Positions 9,990-20,191 of a stretch of DNA of 64,000 bases are shown piece after piece. Source of the DNA: Dactylorhiza incarnata. Taxonomy: Eukaryota; Streptophyta; Magnoliopsida; Asparagales; Orchidaceae. Location: NCBI GenBank assembly GCA_033032865.1, contig JAWHQI010000004.1, positions 20,566,001 through 20,630,000 of the forward strand, given 5' to 3'. The notes below the pieces were generated by a model. That model saw nothing but the letters and a program-made list of their open reading frames with translations, made no database searches and was not told where the DNA came from. The position numbers were made by a program, and so were the translations under genes. Each line of letters begins with the position of its first letter. Position 1 is the first letter of the stretch.

Positions 9990-10275
9990 CAAAAACGGCA
10001 GACCGCGGTCTCAAGTCAGAGGCTGCTCGGGTTGTGCCATGAAAGCCATCAGGGTCCAAGTCTAGAAGGCAACTCGCGGTCTCAAGCTGGAGACCGCTCG
10101 GGTTAAATTTTGAAGGCTAAAACAAGGCTCAAGACCAGGCGACAGGCCGCGTTCTCAAGGGCAAGCCGCGGTCTCAAGACGGAGACCACCCGGATTGTGC
10201 CGTGAAGATCAAAAAAAACCAAGTCCAAAAAGACAAGCCGCGGTCTCAAGTCGGAGACCGCCCAGGTGGCATCAT
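9990..10275 (+). repeat. U3 tandem array with GGTCTC/GAGACC inverted repeats
   Basis: GCGGTCTCAAG recurs at about 10005, 10073, 10165 and 10228. Most copies are followed by GGAGACCGC or a decayed form, giving a short hairpin-capable unit. The spacing is 60-90 bp. The LTRs of Tat-C carry the same units (29790-29975, 34975-35160). Confidence 0.7.
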
Positions 10276-10449
10276 CGCCTTGGTTGCAGCATCTCCATCC
10301 CCCTCTACGAGACAGACCGCAAGCGCAAGCCGCCTAGCCGCGTGGCTTCTTTCTTTCCTCCCTTCTGTATCCCATCACCGCCTGCCCGATTCTCCTGTAC
10401 CCGGGCAGACGGTTATTTTATCCCTGCCCATTCGGGAAAGCCCCCGAGC

Positions 10450-10460
10450 CTATAAATAGG
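10450..10460 (+). promoter_or_regulatory. TATA box of the Tat-A 3' LTR
   Basis: CTATAAATAGG, followed by a GC-rich stretch, is in the same setting as the other Tat LTR TATA boxes. Confidence 0.6.
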
Positions 10461-10759
10461 GGGCGGCGACGTTCCCAAGGCACGCACACTCGAATCCAGT
10501 AGCTCGCCTGTCTGAGCTGCGGTCTCGAGTTTCTCGTCTTGCGGATTGTCTGACCGGCCGTCTTTTTCTTTCCTGCACTTGTAACCCGCTGTAACCGCTT
10601 CTTCTTAATCAAAGGAAAGCCCGTCACAGGAGTGGCATTCACCGTGACGGGCGAAGTCTGGCCTTGACCGCTGCCAGCGGTCTCAATTTTCTTACCTAAA
10701 AAGTAACCGGCAGCCCGCATCCTCCGATTCCCTTCGGAGGTGCGATTTCGGACGCAACA

Positions 10760-12088
10760 ATACAGTTGGTTGGTAATAAGGTATTTAGCTCGAAAGGAGA
10801 CCTAAACTTCAAACATCCATAACTTTTGATCCGGTTGTCCGATTTTCGCCCACAATACCTTATCGGAATGAGATCGAAGCCCTAAATCCAATGGAGAACA
10901 ATTTTAACACATTCAAGCTCGTTTAGAGGTCTATATACAGTGGGTTGTACTGGTAATGCGAGATTTAGCTCCAAATGACACATAAATTTCCAAAATGAAA
11001 GAATTTTAAATGCGGTTTGTAGTGAAAGTGAGAGATTTAGCTACAAATGACACTCAAACTTTATACAGCAATAGCTTTTGATCCGGTTGTCTGATTTTAC
11101 CCCCATAACATCTTTTAGGAATGAGCTAGGAGCACTACATTCATTGAAGCACAAGTTTTACCCATTGCAGTTCATTTAGTTGTCGATAGATAGTGGGTTG
11201 CACTGGTAATGCGAAATTTAGCTTCAAATGACACCTAAACTTGAAACATCCATAACTTTTGATCAGGTTGTCTGATTTGTACCCACAAAACCAATTCGAA
11301 ATGAGATTTGAGCCCTACATTTAATGAACATCAAGTTTTACCCAATCTAGTTTATTTAGTGGTCGATATACATTGAGTTGCAGTGGTAATATGGGATTTA
11401 GCTCCTACTGACACCTAAACTTCAAACAGCTATAACTTTTGATCCCGTTGTCTGGATTTTGCCCAAAACACCTTTTCGGAATGAGCTCAGAGCCACACAT
11501 CCTATGGAGAATAGGATTTACTCGATCGAGTTCATTTAGTGGTCGACGGATAATGGATTGCAGTTGAAATGAGGGATTTTCCTCCAATTGACACCTAAAC
11601 TTCAAATATCCATAACTTTGATCCGGTTGTCTGATTTTTGCAAACAACACCTTTTAGGAATGAGATTGGAGCCCAACATACAATGGACAACAAGTTTTTT
11701 ACATTCCAGTTTGTTTAGTGGTTGATCTACAGTGGGATGCAGTGATAATGAGGGATTTAACTCCAGTGGTAATGCGGGATTTAACTCCAAATTATACATA
11801 AACTTCAAGCAGCCAAAACTTTTGATCTGATTGTTTGATTTTTGCCAACAACACTTTTTTGGAAAGAGCTCGTATTCTCCATCCAACAGAGAATAAGATT
11901 TACCCATTCAAGAATAAGGCAACACCTTTCCGGTTGTCCGATATTCGCCCACAATACCGTTTCGGAATGAGATCGGAGCCCTAAATCCAGTGGAGAACAA
12001 TTTAAACCCATTCCAGCTTGTTCAGAGGTCGATATACAGTGAGTTATGGTGGTAATATGAGATTTATCTCCAAATGACACATACACTT
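10760..12088 (-). repeat. satellite array, first segment
   Basis: This is tandem ~178-bp satellite in the orientation opposite to 47534-64000. The monomer types run F-E-D-C-B-A/J-I (types defined under 47534-64000). At about 11770 a 176-bp, one-monomer deletion fuses types A and J. The segment ends with CACTT at 12084-12088, the left copy of the solo-LTR target duplication. Open frames such as 11405-11650 are repeat translations, not genes. Confidence 0.9.
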
Positions 12089-13047
12089 TGTCACAACCCG
12101 CATTTTCTCCAAGTTTAAATATATCAGAGTAAGGGAAAATGCGCGTCATGATGCCACGTCAGGCAGGAGACAACTGCTGACGTTCAGGCTGAAACTCATC
12201 TCTTTCTTTATTTAACACAGACTTATAAGTTGTTTATCATTTGAAAACATTTGTTTGATTTTGGAGTAAGAAATGTGTCCCTCAGTTCGTGGATCATCTA
12301 GTCCACCGTAGAAAATATAAATATTAGCAGCGGAAAACTATTTAATTCATTTCATTTAAATGCCCTATATATAGATAATGACTTAATAAGCAGAATGATA
12401 TGCATTTAACTATGTTTAGTATATGTACGAAATTACTTTTAATTGACTTAAAATATCCATATTTGTTTAGAAAACATGTCATGCAGATAGAAGGAAATCA
12501 TTTTATAACTACAATGCACCTAATCATAAATCATTCTCAGAGAGCAAGTAAAGTAGAAGTAGTAGCAATAACCAAAAAAAAGGTAAAGCGTACAGTCAAA
12601 GGGCACAATGGGCGTCAACAACCTGACACCAACCCATTGGCTTCAAAACCCAAGTCTAAACATAAGAGGGACTAACTAAAAGCTACCTCGCAGAAGCGGG
12701 GTACAAAAGCTATAACTGCTCCCAGGGGCTCCAAGCTAAACTCTAGCTGCTACAGCCCTGAACCTGAGGCATTCAATAAAAACAAAGAATGCCTCAGCAA
12801 TGAATGTGCAAGTGGCAATAAAGGAAAGGAAACTCAGCAAACCTCTGTGACAACAGAGGCGAACTCTGCACGGGGTCAGTATGCAAATAAACAATAAGGT
12901 ATAATCGACAATAATACAAAAACTCACTAAAAGAAAGCGCACCCACAGGGGAGAGGTAAGCCTGTGTAAACAAAGAATGCTCATTTATTTATATCATAAT
13001 TCAATTCATCTTTATTTGTAATAGAGACTGATCAGCTCAGACAATCA

Positions 13048-13246
13048 GGAAGCACCGTACCGGGGAATAAATCTACCACGTGTACAACCTTCGAAAGGAA
13101 GCACCATGACGGGGGCACACCTCCCCACTCACAGCCTTCATATGGAAGCACCATGTCGGGGGCACACCTCCCCGCACACAGCCTTCATAACTACTATCGG
13201 GAAACACTGTACCGGGCACAACTCCACCACGCGTACAGCTTTCATA
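13048..13246. repeat. ~50-bp tandem repeat inside the solo LTR
   Basis: Four units begin with GGAAGCACC or a near form at 13048, 13097, 13144 and 13199. Each runs through a GGGGCACACCTCCCC-like core to CAGCCTTCAT. Outer units are more diverged than the middle two. Confidence 0.8.
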
Positions 13247-14201
13247 AAACATTATCTTATTGTATATGTGTATTTAACTATGCAATAAGTCAAACAAAAT
13301 ACCAAAGAACGGGTTCAGGAGAAGGGGAAGTTCTTTACCCTCCGTCATCCGAATAGTCAAATTATCATATTTATGATTTCAGTTAATACCCTTAAGACAA
13401 TCGCAGACCAACTTCCTCGGAAATCAGCAAGTCATACAAGGACGGGACCCATTTACTATAAGGAAACCTCACGGCAGGACCGAAGAAAACACAAGGTAAA
13501 AAGGTCAGGAATAATCGCTATCGCCGCTATCTTCGGGCGGGGCGATAGCTTTCAGAACCCGTTTTCCCTACAGATTTCAATGAAAATTCTTATCCTAACT
13601 CTAAATTTCATGACTCTCCTGTACAACAAAATTATAGGAAAAAGACATAAACCAAAAAGATCAAGAACACCTACAGGGCTTGAAATGGACAATAAACTTC
13701 AATGGAAGAAGGGGCAACCCATTGATCATCTACCCGTCATATCCAAATAACTCGTAAACACCAAAGATTAGCTAAAACATCTAATAACTGAATGATCAAA
13801 AACTGGAACTCAAAACGAAAATTCAAGAAAGGCTAGCAAGAGAAACGCCACTTGCCTTAACTTGCGGGAAAACCACGACCGATCTCCAAATCGAAGATCC
13901 ACGCCAAGGAAGGAGGGAGGACACCAAATCTGCCATTAATGGGTCAAAACGGAGGTTAAGGCCAAATACCCTAACGCCAAACTTACATGAAACGAGGGAA
14001 CCTTACCGCCAAAACGAAGAGCACGCCGAGAGCTTTCCGAATCTCTGCTCCGACGGCGATTCCGTCCACTAGAACTCCGATGGCGGCAATCCAAAGCTCT
14101 CCAAAAAGAGAAACCTTCTCTCTCTCTTTCTAACTTATGACGGCGGAAAAGCAAATGAAGGAGGAGAAGATGGTACGGTGCCTTTAGGGTTAATCAGATT
14201 C

Positions 14202-14240
14202 CTATATTATATAATATATATATATATATAATTATATTTT
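14202..14240. repeat. TA-rich microsatellite
   Basis: This is an alternating TA tract inside the solo LTR. Confidence 0.8.
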
Positions 14241-14663
14241 ATTCTTAAAAACACCATTTACGACACCAAATCAAATCAACTCCGATTCCGACGAAATTCG
14301 CGCCATAGCTAAATATTGGCGCTGCGGAACCGACAGCGAAGTCGAAATCAACTTCCGACTCGCCAAACTCGAGTTATGATTTTTCGAAGTTAAATCCTTT
14401 ATAATTCTGACAAAACTCGTCGAGGCCTCAAATTAGCTCGGAACGCCACGAAACTTCATATTCGTGACTAAAATTAATCATATTAATTTTCTAAACTCTG
14501 ACGTCTTATTTTTGTTGAGTTCGAAATCTGGTCACCACGACCTACGGTTCAAAACATACGCTAACGGTGACCCACCGTTAACTAAACGCCGACGTAACGC
14601 CCTTATGTCATTCGACGTCACTATCGCTATTAAAATAATTATCGAAAATTCTGGGGCGTTACA

Positions 14664-15491
14664 CACTTCAAAATGGCAGAATTTTTAATGTGGGTTGGAG
14701 TGAAAATGAGAGATTTAGCTGTAAATTACACTCAAACATAAAACAACAACAACTTTTGACGCGGTTGTCTTATTTTACCCCATAACACCTATTCATAATG
14801 AGCTCGGAGCACTACATTCATAATAGCATGAGTTTTACCCACTCCAGTTCATTTAGTTGTCAATATATTGCTGGTTGTAGCGGTAATGCGAAATTTAGCT
14901 CCAAATTACACCTAAACTTCTAACAGCCATAACTTTTGATTTGAATGTTTGATTTTTGCCTACAACACCTTTTCGGAATATGCTCGGAGGCATACATCCA
15001 ATGGAGCACAATTTTAAACCATTCCAGCTCATTTTAGTGGTCAATATACAGCGGTTTGCAATGGTAATGAGGGATTTAGCTCCTCCTGACACATAAACTA
15101 TAACAACCATAACTTTTGATCTGGTTGTCCGATTTTTGCGCACAATACCTTTTTGGAATGAGATCGGAGCCCTACATCCAATGGAAAACAAGTTTTACCC
15201 ATTCCAGTTTGCTTAGTGGTCAATATACAGTTGGTTGGTAATAAGGTATTTAGCTCGAAATGAGACCTAAACTTCAAACATCCATAACTTTTGATCCGGT
15301 TGTCCGATTTTCGCCCACAATACCTTTTCGGAATGAGATCGGAGCCCTAAATCCAATGGAGAACAATTTTAACACATTCAAGCTCGTTTAGAGGTTGATA
15401 TACAGTGGGTTGTACTGGTAATGCGAGATTTAGCTCCAAATGACACACAAATTTCCAAAATGAAAGAATTTTAAATGCGGTTTGTAGTGAA
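14664..15491 (-). repeat. satellite array, second segment
   Basis: It continues the monomer interrupted by the solo LTR, then types H, G, F and part of E. It ends at GTGAA (15487-15491), the left target duplication of Tat-B. Confidence 0.9.
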
Positions 15492-16278
15492 TGTTGAGTC
15501 CAAAGATGTACCCCCGCGGTTTGCGACTAGAAAAGCGGAGGTTGCGGACTGTCGGTTACTTAGAAAGAAGAGAATGAGACCGCTAGCAGCGGTCGAGGCC
15601 GAACTTCGCCCGTCACGGCAAATGCCACTCCTGTGACGGGCTTTCCTTTGATTAAATTGAGAAGGTTACAGCGGGTTACAAGCGCAAGCCGGCCGGTCAA
15701 GCAGGTCGCAAGACAGGGAACTCGAGTCCGCAGCTCAAACAAGCGAGCTCCTAGATTCGAGTGTGCGTGCCTTGGGAGCAGTGCCTCCCCCTATTTATAG
15801 GCTTGGGGGCCTGCCCGAATGTGCAGGGATAAAATAACCGCCTGCCCGGGTAAAGGAGAGTCGGGCAGGCGGTGACGAGATACGAGGGAAGAGAAAGAGT
15901 CCGCGCGGTCTGACGGCCTGCACTTCCGATCTGAGTTGGCCAAAGGTTTGAAGATGTTATGACCAAGGAGACAGCATAGTCCGAGCGGTCTCTTATATGA
16001 GGCCGCGACTTGTCCTCCGGGTTTGAACCTTGATATTCTTCATGATGTAACCTGAGTGGCCTCTGTCTTGAGACCGCAACTTGAGTTCTTGCCTCGAGCT
16101 TTTGACAATCTTGGGAGTGGCCAGGAGTGTTACCAAACCGCCCGGGTTGACTTTCTTTGGTCAGAAGGCGGCTTCTCTTGGGATTACCCGACCTTGCCTG
16201 TCAAGCCGCCCGGCCCGGGCTGTCAAGCCGCCCGGCCTGGGAGAGGTTCTACTTTAGTAGCGGTTTGCCGGGTAAACA
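15492..16278 (-). repeat. Tat-B 3' LTR
   Basis: This is the partner of 27848-28634. The inner edge is GGGTAAACA at 16270-16278, followed by TAATCCCCGCATATTTTC, the same inner flank as in Tat-A. Confidence 0.92.
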
Positions 16279-16360
16279 TAATCCCCGCATATTTTCAAAT
16301 TCCAAAGAGATTTCGAAAATATCAGTCTTGCCCGGAGACCGCGCCCGACCTGCCAAAATT

Positions 16361-16369
16361 TATATAAGG
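16361..16369 (+). promoter_or_regulatory. TATA box of aORF1 (Tat-B)
   Basis: TATATAAGG lies 113 bp upstream of the aORF1 ATG, just outside the 3' LTR and on the antisense strand. The Tat-A copy keeps a TATA box at the same place. Confidence 0.65.
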
Positions 16370-16473
16370 GTCTGAGAGCCCCCCTCTTTTATCTTCATAA
16401 TCCTTTCGAGACCACGGGGAACTATTCGCCAGCTGCGGTCAGATTTCTGAAGTCCGATTTCTTGAGTTCGACA

Positions 16474-18762
16474 ATGAATGTTTTAAATAACTTCGCCAGC
16501 CGGACGGGCAAAGATAACGACCAGAAGAAAGGTGATAAAGGAAAGGAGGACGAGCGGAAGAGGAGAGAGGAGCAGAGAAGAAAAGACCAAAAGAGAAAAG
16601 AATGGTTTGAGAAAGAGCAGGCCGAGAAGGAACAGGCCGAGAAGGCCAGAGCTGAGAGGGGGCTGGCTGAAAAGGCCAGGGCCGAGAAGGTGCTGGCCGA
16701 AAAGGCCAGGGCCGAGAGGGAGCTGGCTGAAAAGGCCAGGGCCGAGAAGGAACAAGCCGAGAAGGCCAGAGCCGAGAGGGAGCTGGCTGAAAAGGCCAGG
16801 GCCAAGAAGGAACAGGCCGAGAAGGCCAGAGCTGAGAGGGAGCTGGCCGAAAAGGCCAGGGCCGAGAGGGAGCTGGCCGAAAAGGCTGAGGTTGAAATGG
16901 AGTTGGCCAGGCAGGCCGCAGAAGAGGAATTAGCTAGGCAGGCTGCTTCGGACATGCAACAACCCGCCACAGAGTTGGTGGTTTCAAGTCTCCCGGAACA
17001 ACCCGAAGCGGGTGGTTCTAAAGCTCTCCCTCCAGACGTATACATGTTCCTTAGTTCCTATATCGACCTACGAGAAGGGGGAGAGTCCGCCCCTCCAGTT
17101 ACTCTGCTGAAAGGAGGGGAGCCCGCTGATGTTGATAAAGCAGACTCCAACCAGGTCGCTTCCAGGACTGACGACGTGGCCCCCTCCTTCGCGATGGACA
17201 TTACTCCTTCCGGGGAGCATCGCTTACTAATAAAAGTTGGGGAGGAAGGAGCGGCCAATTCTTCAACACCGGGCGGATTGGAAGAGGATGAGGCGGTCAC
17301 ATCTCAGAGGTCACGCGAGTTGATCCTCACCTCGACAGATGCGGCAGGAGAGCTCAGTCGGTCTCATCCGCCTGACTTACCGTCCGCCAAGAAGAAGAAG
17401 AGGAAGAGGGCTGAGACGATAGCCGAGCAGATTGCTAGGAATGCCGGAAAACTGAAGGTCAAGAATAAGTCAATCTCAAAGAAGTTCGGCGCGGCTAGCC
17501 TTCAGTTCAAGCCGTATGAGAAAGAGGTATCTGAGGGGCAGGTTACTCCTTCGGACAGGCCGGAAGAGATAAACCTGAATTCTGTGGAAAGTTTTTCCAT
17601 GAGTGCTGTTTTTAATGATATGGATACACTTGTGCAGCAGGATAGACTTCTTGGCAGCCCGATCACTAGCACTGACGTTGTAGACCTTGTTGCTGACGAG
17701 GACAGCACTGGGGAGGCCGTGGCGAAGGTCGACGCCATTAGAACCGGGATGCAGCTGTTGAAGGCGAAGGCGGAGTCAATGAGAGGTTCCTTTGTCAAGT
17801 CGCAGCAGCTCGATCCTTTCTCGACAGGTAAACAGATCTTGAATTTCCGTCCCATCCGCTTCTTTCGATCGCGGCCTTGTAAGATGCAAAATGTTCTATT
17901 GTTGAACCCGCCGTCGAGCTTTTTTCCATCCGCGGCTCAGACCTCCGCGGCTAGACGAAAGCTCAATGAAAGATTGTGGAGGGTGCAGCGGCAAATGATG
18001 GACCCTGAACAGTCGCGGCGGCCTGTCCTCCCAAGCATTAATTCTGTTATACCTTGTGCATAGATTTGTTCGGTTGTAATTGTTCTCTACCCGCTTTATT
18101 TCTAACCGCTTTATACCTTTTGCCTAGATTTCTAACACGATTGTGGGACGGTGAAGGTGATGTTGAAAGAGAGGGAAGAGAAGGAAAGAGCTGTGCGAGC
18201 TGGTCTTGAACTTAGTTTGGAGATTGAGAAGAAAGAGAAGGAGATTCTGATGGCTCAGTTGGAGGCCGAGCGAGCTGAAAGAGTGGTCGACCGGACTGAA
18301 ATGCTGTCATTGGAGAAGGCTTTTCAGGAGCGGGAGAAAGCTCTTAAAGAAGAGGTTGCCGCGGCGCGGGGCCAAATCGCTGTGGCGCTCGAGCGGCTTG
18401 ATAAGGAGAAGAAGGCGAACAACAAACTTGAGGATGACCTGAAGCACTACAAAGATAATTTCTACAATTTAACCCGGTCGATTAATAAGGGTCAGCGAAC
18501 CACTTTAGCCACCTTGACTGTCGGAGAGACCTCAAATCCTCCAGCGGCCAAGGAGACTGGCCGGGTTACCTTTCCTAATGAGGCTGCGGCGTCGCGCGCT
18601 ATTCCGGCTGCCCGGGTAGAGCGCGATGCCGCGCGGCTTCATAGTACTTTTCAGCTAATGCATAAAAGCATGAATTCTTTGTATGGGCTTCTAATTCAAG
18701 CCGGTGACCAGACCGCACGACTGCATAGGGAAGACGTTCCTCCGGAAGATCCCCAGCCATGA
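16474..18762 (+). CDS. aORF1: antisense coiled-coil, nuclear-type protein (spliced)
   Basis: Transcribed against gag-pol. Exon 1 starts at the ATG at 16474 and is open to a donor GTAAAC at 17828. A downstream exon is open from about 18151 to the TGA at 18760-18762. Residues ~48-140 are about nine or ten 10-residue repeats of the AEKARAERE(L/Q) type, predicted to be a long helix or coiled coil. Near residues 235-250 is MDITPSGEHRLLIKV, and near 305 a basic cluster KKKKRKR. The last exon is a second coiled coil ending in ARVERDAARLHSTFQLMH and GDQTARLHRED, conserved in Tat-C. In Tat-C the same donor is used in the same phase. The acceptor here is unclear and part of the next exon seems deleted, so this copy may be broken. 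Function is unknown. Confidence 0.6.
16615..16893 (+). repeat. 30-bp in-frame minisatellite coding decapeptides
   Basis: Units of about 30 bp (GGCCGAGAAGGCC core) encode the decapeptide array of aORF1. Units alternate between ERELAEKARA and EKEQAEKARA forms. Confidence 0.85.
17828..18127 (+). other. probable intron of aORF1 (Tat-B), acceptor uncertain
   Basis: The donor CAG|GTAAAC interrupts a codon after its first base, the same phase as the clear Tat-C intron (30912-31190). The region is alignable with that intron and ends with a pyrimidine-rich tract and TAG at 18127. Joining at 18127 would meet a stop, so either another acceptor is used or the exon edge has been lost. Confidence 0.45.
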
Positions 18763-18950
18763 ATGGCTTTCAATTCGGACAATGTTGTTTGTAATATTAT
18801 TTGCAGTCTTCAGACTTATGACAGTCTTCTTGATGATATGCGCGGTTTAATGTTTCTGATACTCGTGATCTGTATTTATGTCATAACGCTGGGCGATCTG
18901 TTTGCTTGAATGGATTTATAGTCCGCGCGATTTATGTATGTATTTCTTCC
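18763..18950 (+). other. spacer between aORF1 and aORF2, deletion at its end
   Basis: AT-rich, with CGCGG and CCGCGCG motifs. At about 18950 it jumps to sequence corresponding to 33020 of Tat-C. The spacer end and the first two-thirds of aORF2 exon 1 are thus missing. Confidence 0.6.
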
Positions 18951-19025
18951 TTGAGAACGAGCAGCTTGATGTTTACCATTATATTCCTCTATTTTCTAAG
19001 CTAGGGAATGTCCGTCCTGAAGATA

Positions 19026-19095
19026 GTAAGCTTCCCTTCATCCCGCTACTTCCAATCGGGTGGATTGTTTTTACTAAAACTTGTCTGTCTTGTAG
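19026..19095 (+). other. aORF2 intron 1 (Tat-B)
   Basis: 70 bp, GTAAGC to TTGTCTTGTAG, inserted after the first base of a codon, exactly as in Tat-C (33098-33166). Confidence 0.8.
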
Positions 19096-19595
19096 CTGCC
19101 CATATGGTTCCTTTGAACAAACCAGTCACGCCGTCCGTCCCGGTTTTGACTCAGAGGGAGAGGAAGGAAAGGAGAAAATGGACAGATGGGACGGACTCAT
19201 CTGAAGATGAGGGCCCGGTTTCCCTGGAGGAATTCGAACTCCTCCGGTCTTGTAGGAATCTGCGCGACTTGAAAGGCAAGGCGACAGTCTAATGGCATAA
19301 GGACGAGGCCACCGTTCAAATCTCCACCGCGCTCCCTTTCTGGGGGAGCGGAAACGTTGGCCGCCATGCGCTAGCCGCCGGTGCGGCCTTGTATGGCTGG
19401 AAGAATCTAAGGAAGTTGAAGAGGGTTCCCGAAGAAGAACTCGCCAACGTGGCCGCGCAAGCCGGAGCTTGGGGTTTTATAGCTAACCACTTTATGGCTC
19501 TGGCATACAAGCGGCTTGTGTCGGCGCAAGTGTATGCGGAGAAGAAAATTGAGGAACTAACCGAAGAGGTCACTCGGTTAAATAAAATTGTGGAA

Positions 19596-19667
19596 GTAAG
19601 TTGGTGATTAACTGCGGCTTGTCTTTTTTCTGGCCGCACGGCCTGATTCTGTTCCCCTTCTTTATAG
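19596..19667 (+). other. aORF2 intron 2 (Tat-B)
   Basis: 72 bp, GTAAGT to CTTCTTTATAG. The Tat-C equivalent is 33658-33730. It contains the motif GGCCGCACGGCC. Confidence 0.8.
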
Positions 19668-20191
19668 GATAAATATATCCTGAAAACCCGGATTTCCAAG
19701 ATGAAGTCTTCTCTCTTATTTCTGATGGGGTCGACGGCGCCTTGAACATTCTGAGGGAACGAGATGGTCTGTCCACCGGTTTTAAAGATGTGACCTTTCC
19801 GGATGTCTTTCCCCATCTTTCAGATCAGTACGAAGAACTCCAACGGAAAAAGAGAGGGAAGGACCCGGCTGAGTCTGGTGACGACTCGCCAGAGATAGGG
19901 AAAGATAAAGATGGGTCCGCTGCGGCTGATAATGAAGCCGCCGAGTAGGAGGATATTGAAGACGCCGCGGTCGGTGGAGCTGCTCCTGAAGATACAGCTG
20001 TTAAAGAAGAAAAAAGTTCATCTTCCAGTTCGGGTTCATCTTACAGCCGGTCCGTGCGGACCGGTGATAGCAGTTCTTCAAGCTTTTCATCATCTAGCGA
20101 AGGTTACTCTCCAGAGATGAACGTTGATGGCGATTCGCCGGAGGTGGACTCAAACTCTCCTGCTAAAAAGAAACATAAGTCGAGCGAATAG

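Larger units (their letters stand above)
9818..10759 (+). repeat. Tat-A 3' LTR, complete
   Basis: This 942-bp LTR begins TGTTTACCC and ends GACGCAACA, where related copies have GACTCAACA. U3 contains a tandem array of GGTCTC...GAGACC inverted repeats (about 9990-10275). A TATA box is at 10450-10460. Satellite begins directly at 10760. Confidence 0.88.
12089..14663. mobile_element. solo LTR of a chromovirus-type element
   Basis: This 2,575-bp insert begins TGTCACAACCC and ends GGGGCGTTACA. It is flanked by the target duplication CACTT (12084-12088 and 14664-14668) inside one satellite monomer. There is no internal coding region, primer site or second LTR. The ends resemble those of the Tekay-like LTR (TGTAACATCC...GGGGTGTTACA) but the body is different. 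A single LTR with 5-bp duplications is the usual product of recombination between the two LTRs. Small open frames inside it (12400-12675, 13373-13750, 13936-14154) have no recognisable domain and I do not call them genes. Confidence 0.8.
18951..20191 (+). pseudogene. aORF2 of Tat-B, N-terminal domain deleted
   Basis: Matches aORF2 of Tat-C from the end of its exon 1. Intron 1 is 19026-19095 (70 bp) and intron 2 is 19596-19667 (72 bp), both GT-AG at the Tat-C positions. Because intron 1 is 70 bp, only splicing keeps the frame. The middle exon carries ALAAGAALYGWKNLRK and WGFIANHFMALAYKRL, conserved with Tat-C, then a helix rich in Glu and Lys. The last exon ends in a Ser-rich stretch and a basic KKKHKSSE tail. 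Lesions are a missing first domain, a TAA at 19290-19292, a one-base deletion near 19680 and a TAG near 19947. Confidence 0.7.

Noticed and set aside
12400..14154. Possible genes inside 12089-14663
   Set aside because: The insert has LTR-type ends and target duplications. The frames are short, unrelated and domain-free.
16422..17045. 207-residue minus-strand frame opposite the decapeptide repeats
   Set aside because: It is a shadow of the 30-bp minisatellite: Ser/Ala/Phe repeats produced by reading GCC-rich repeats backwards.
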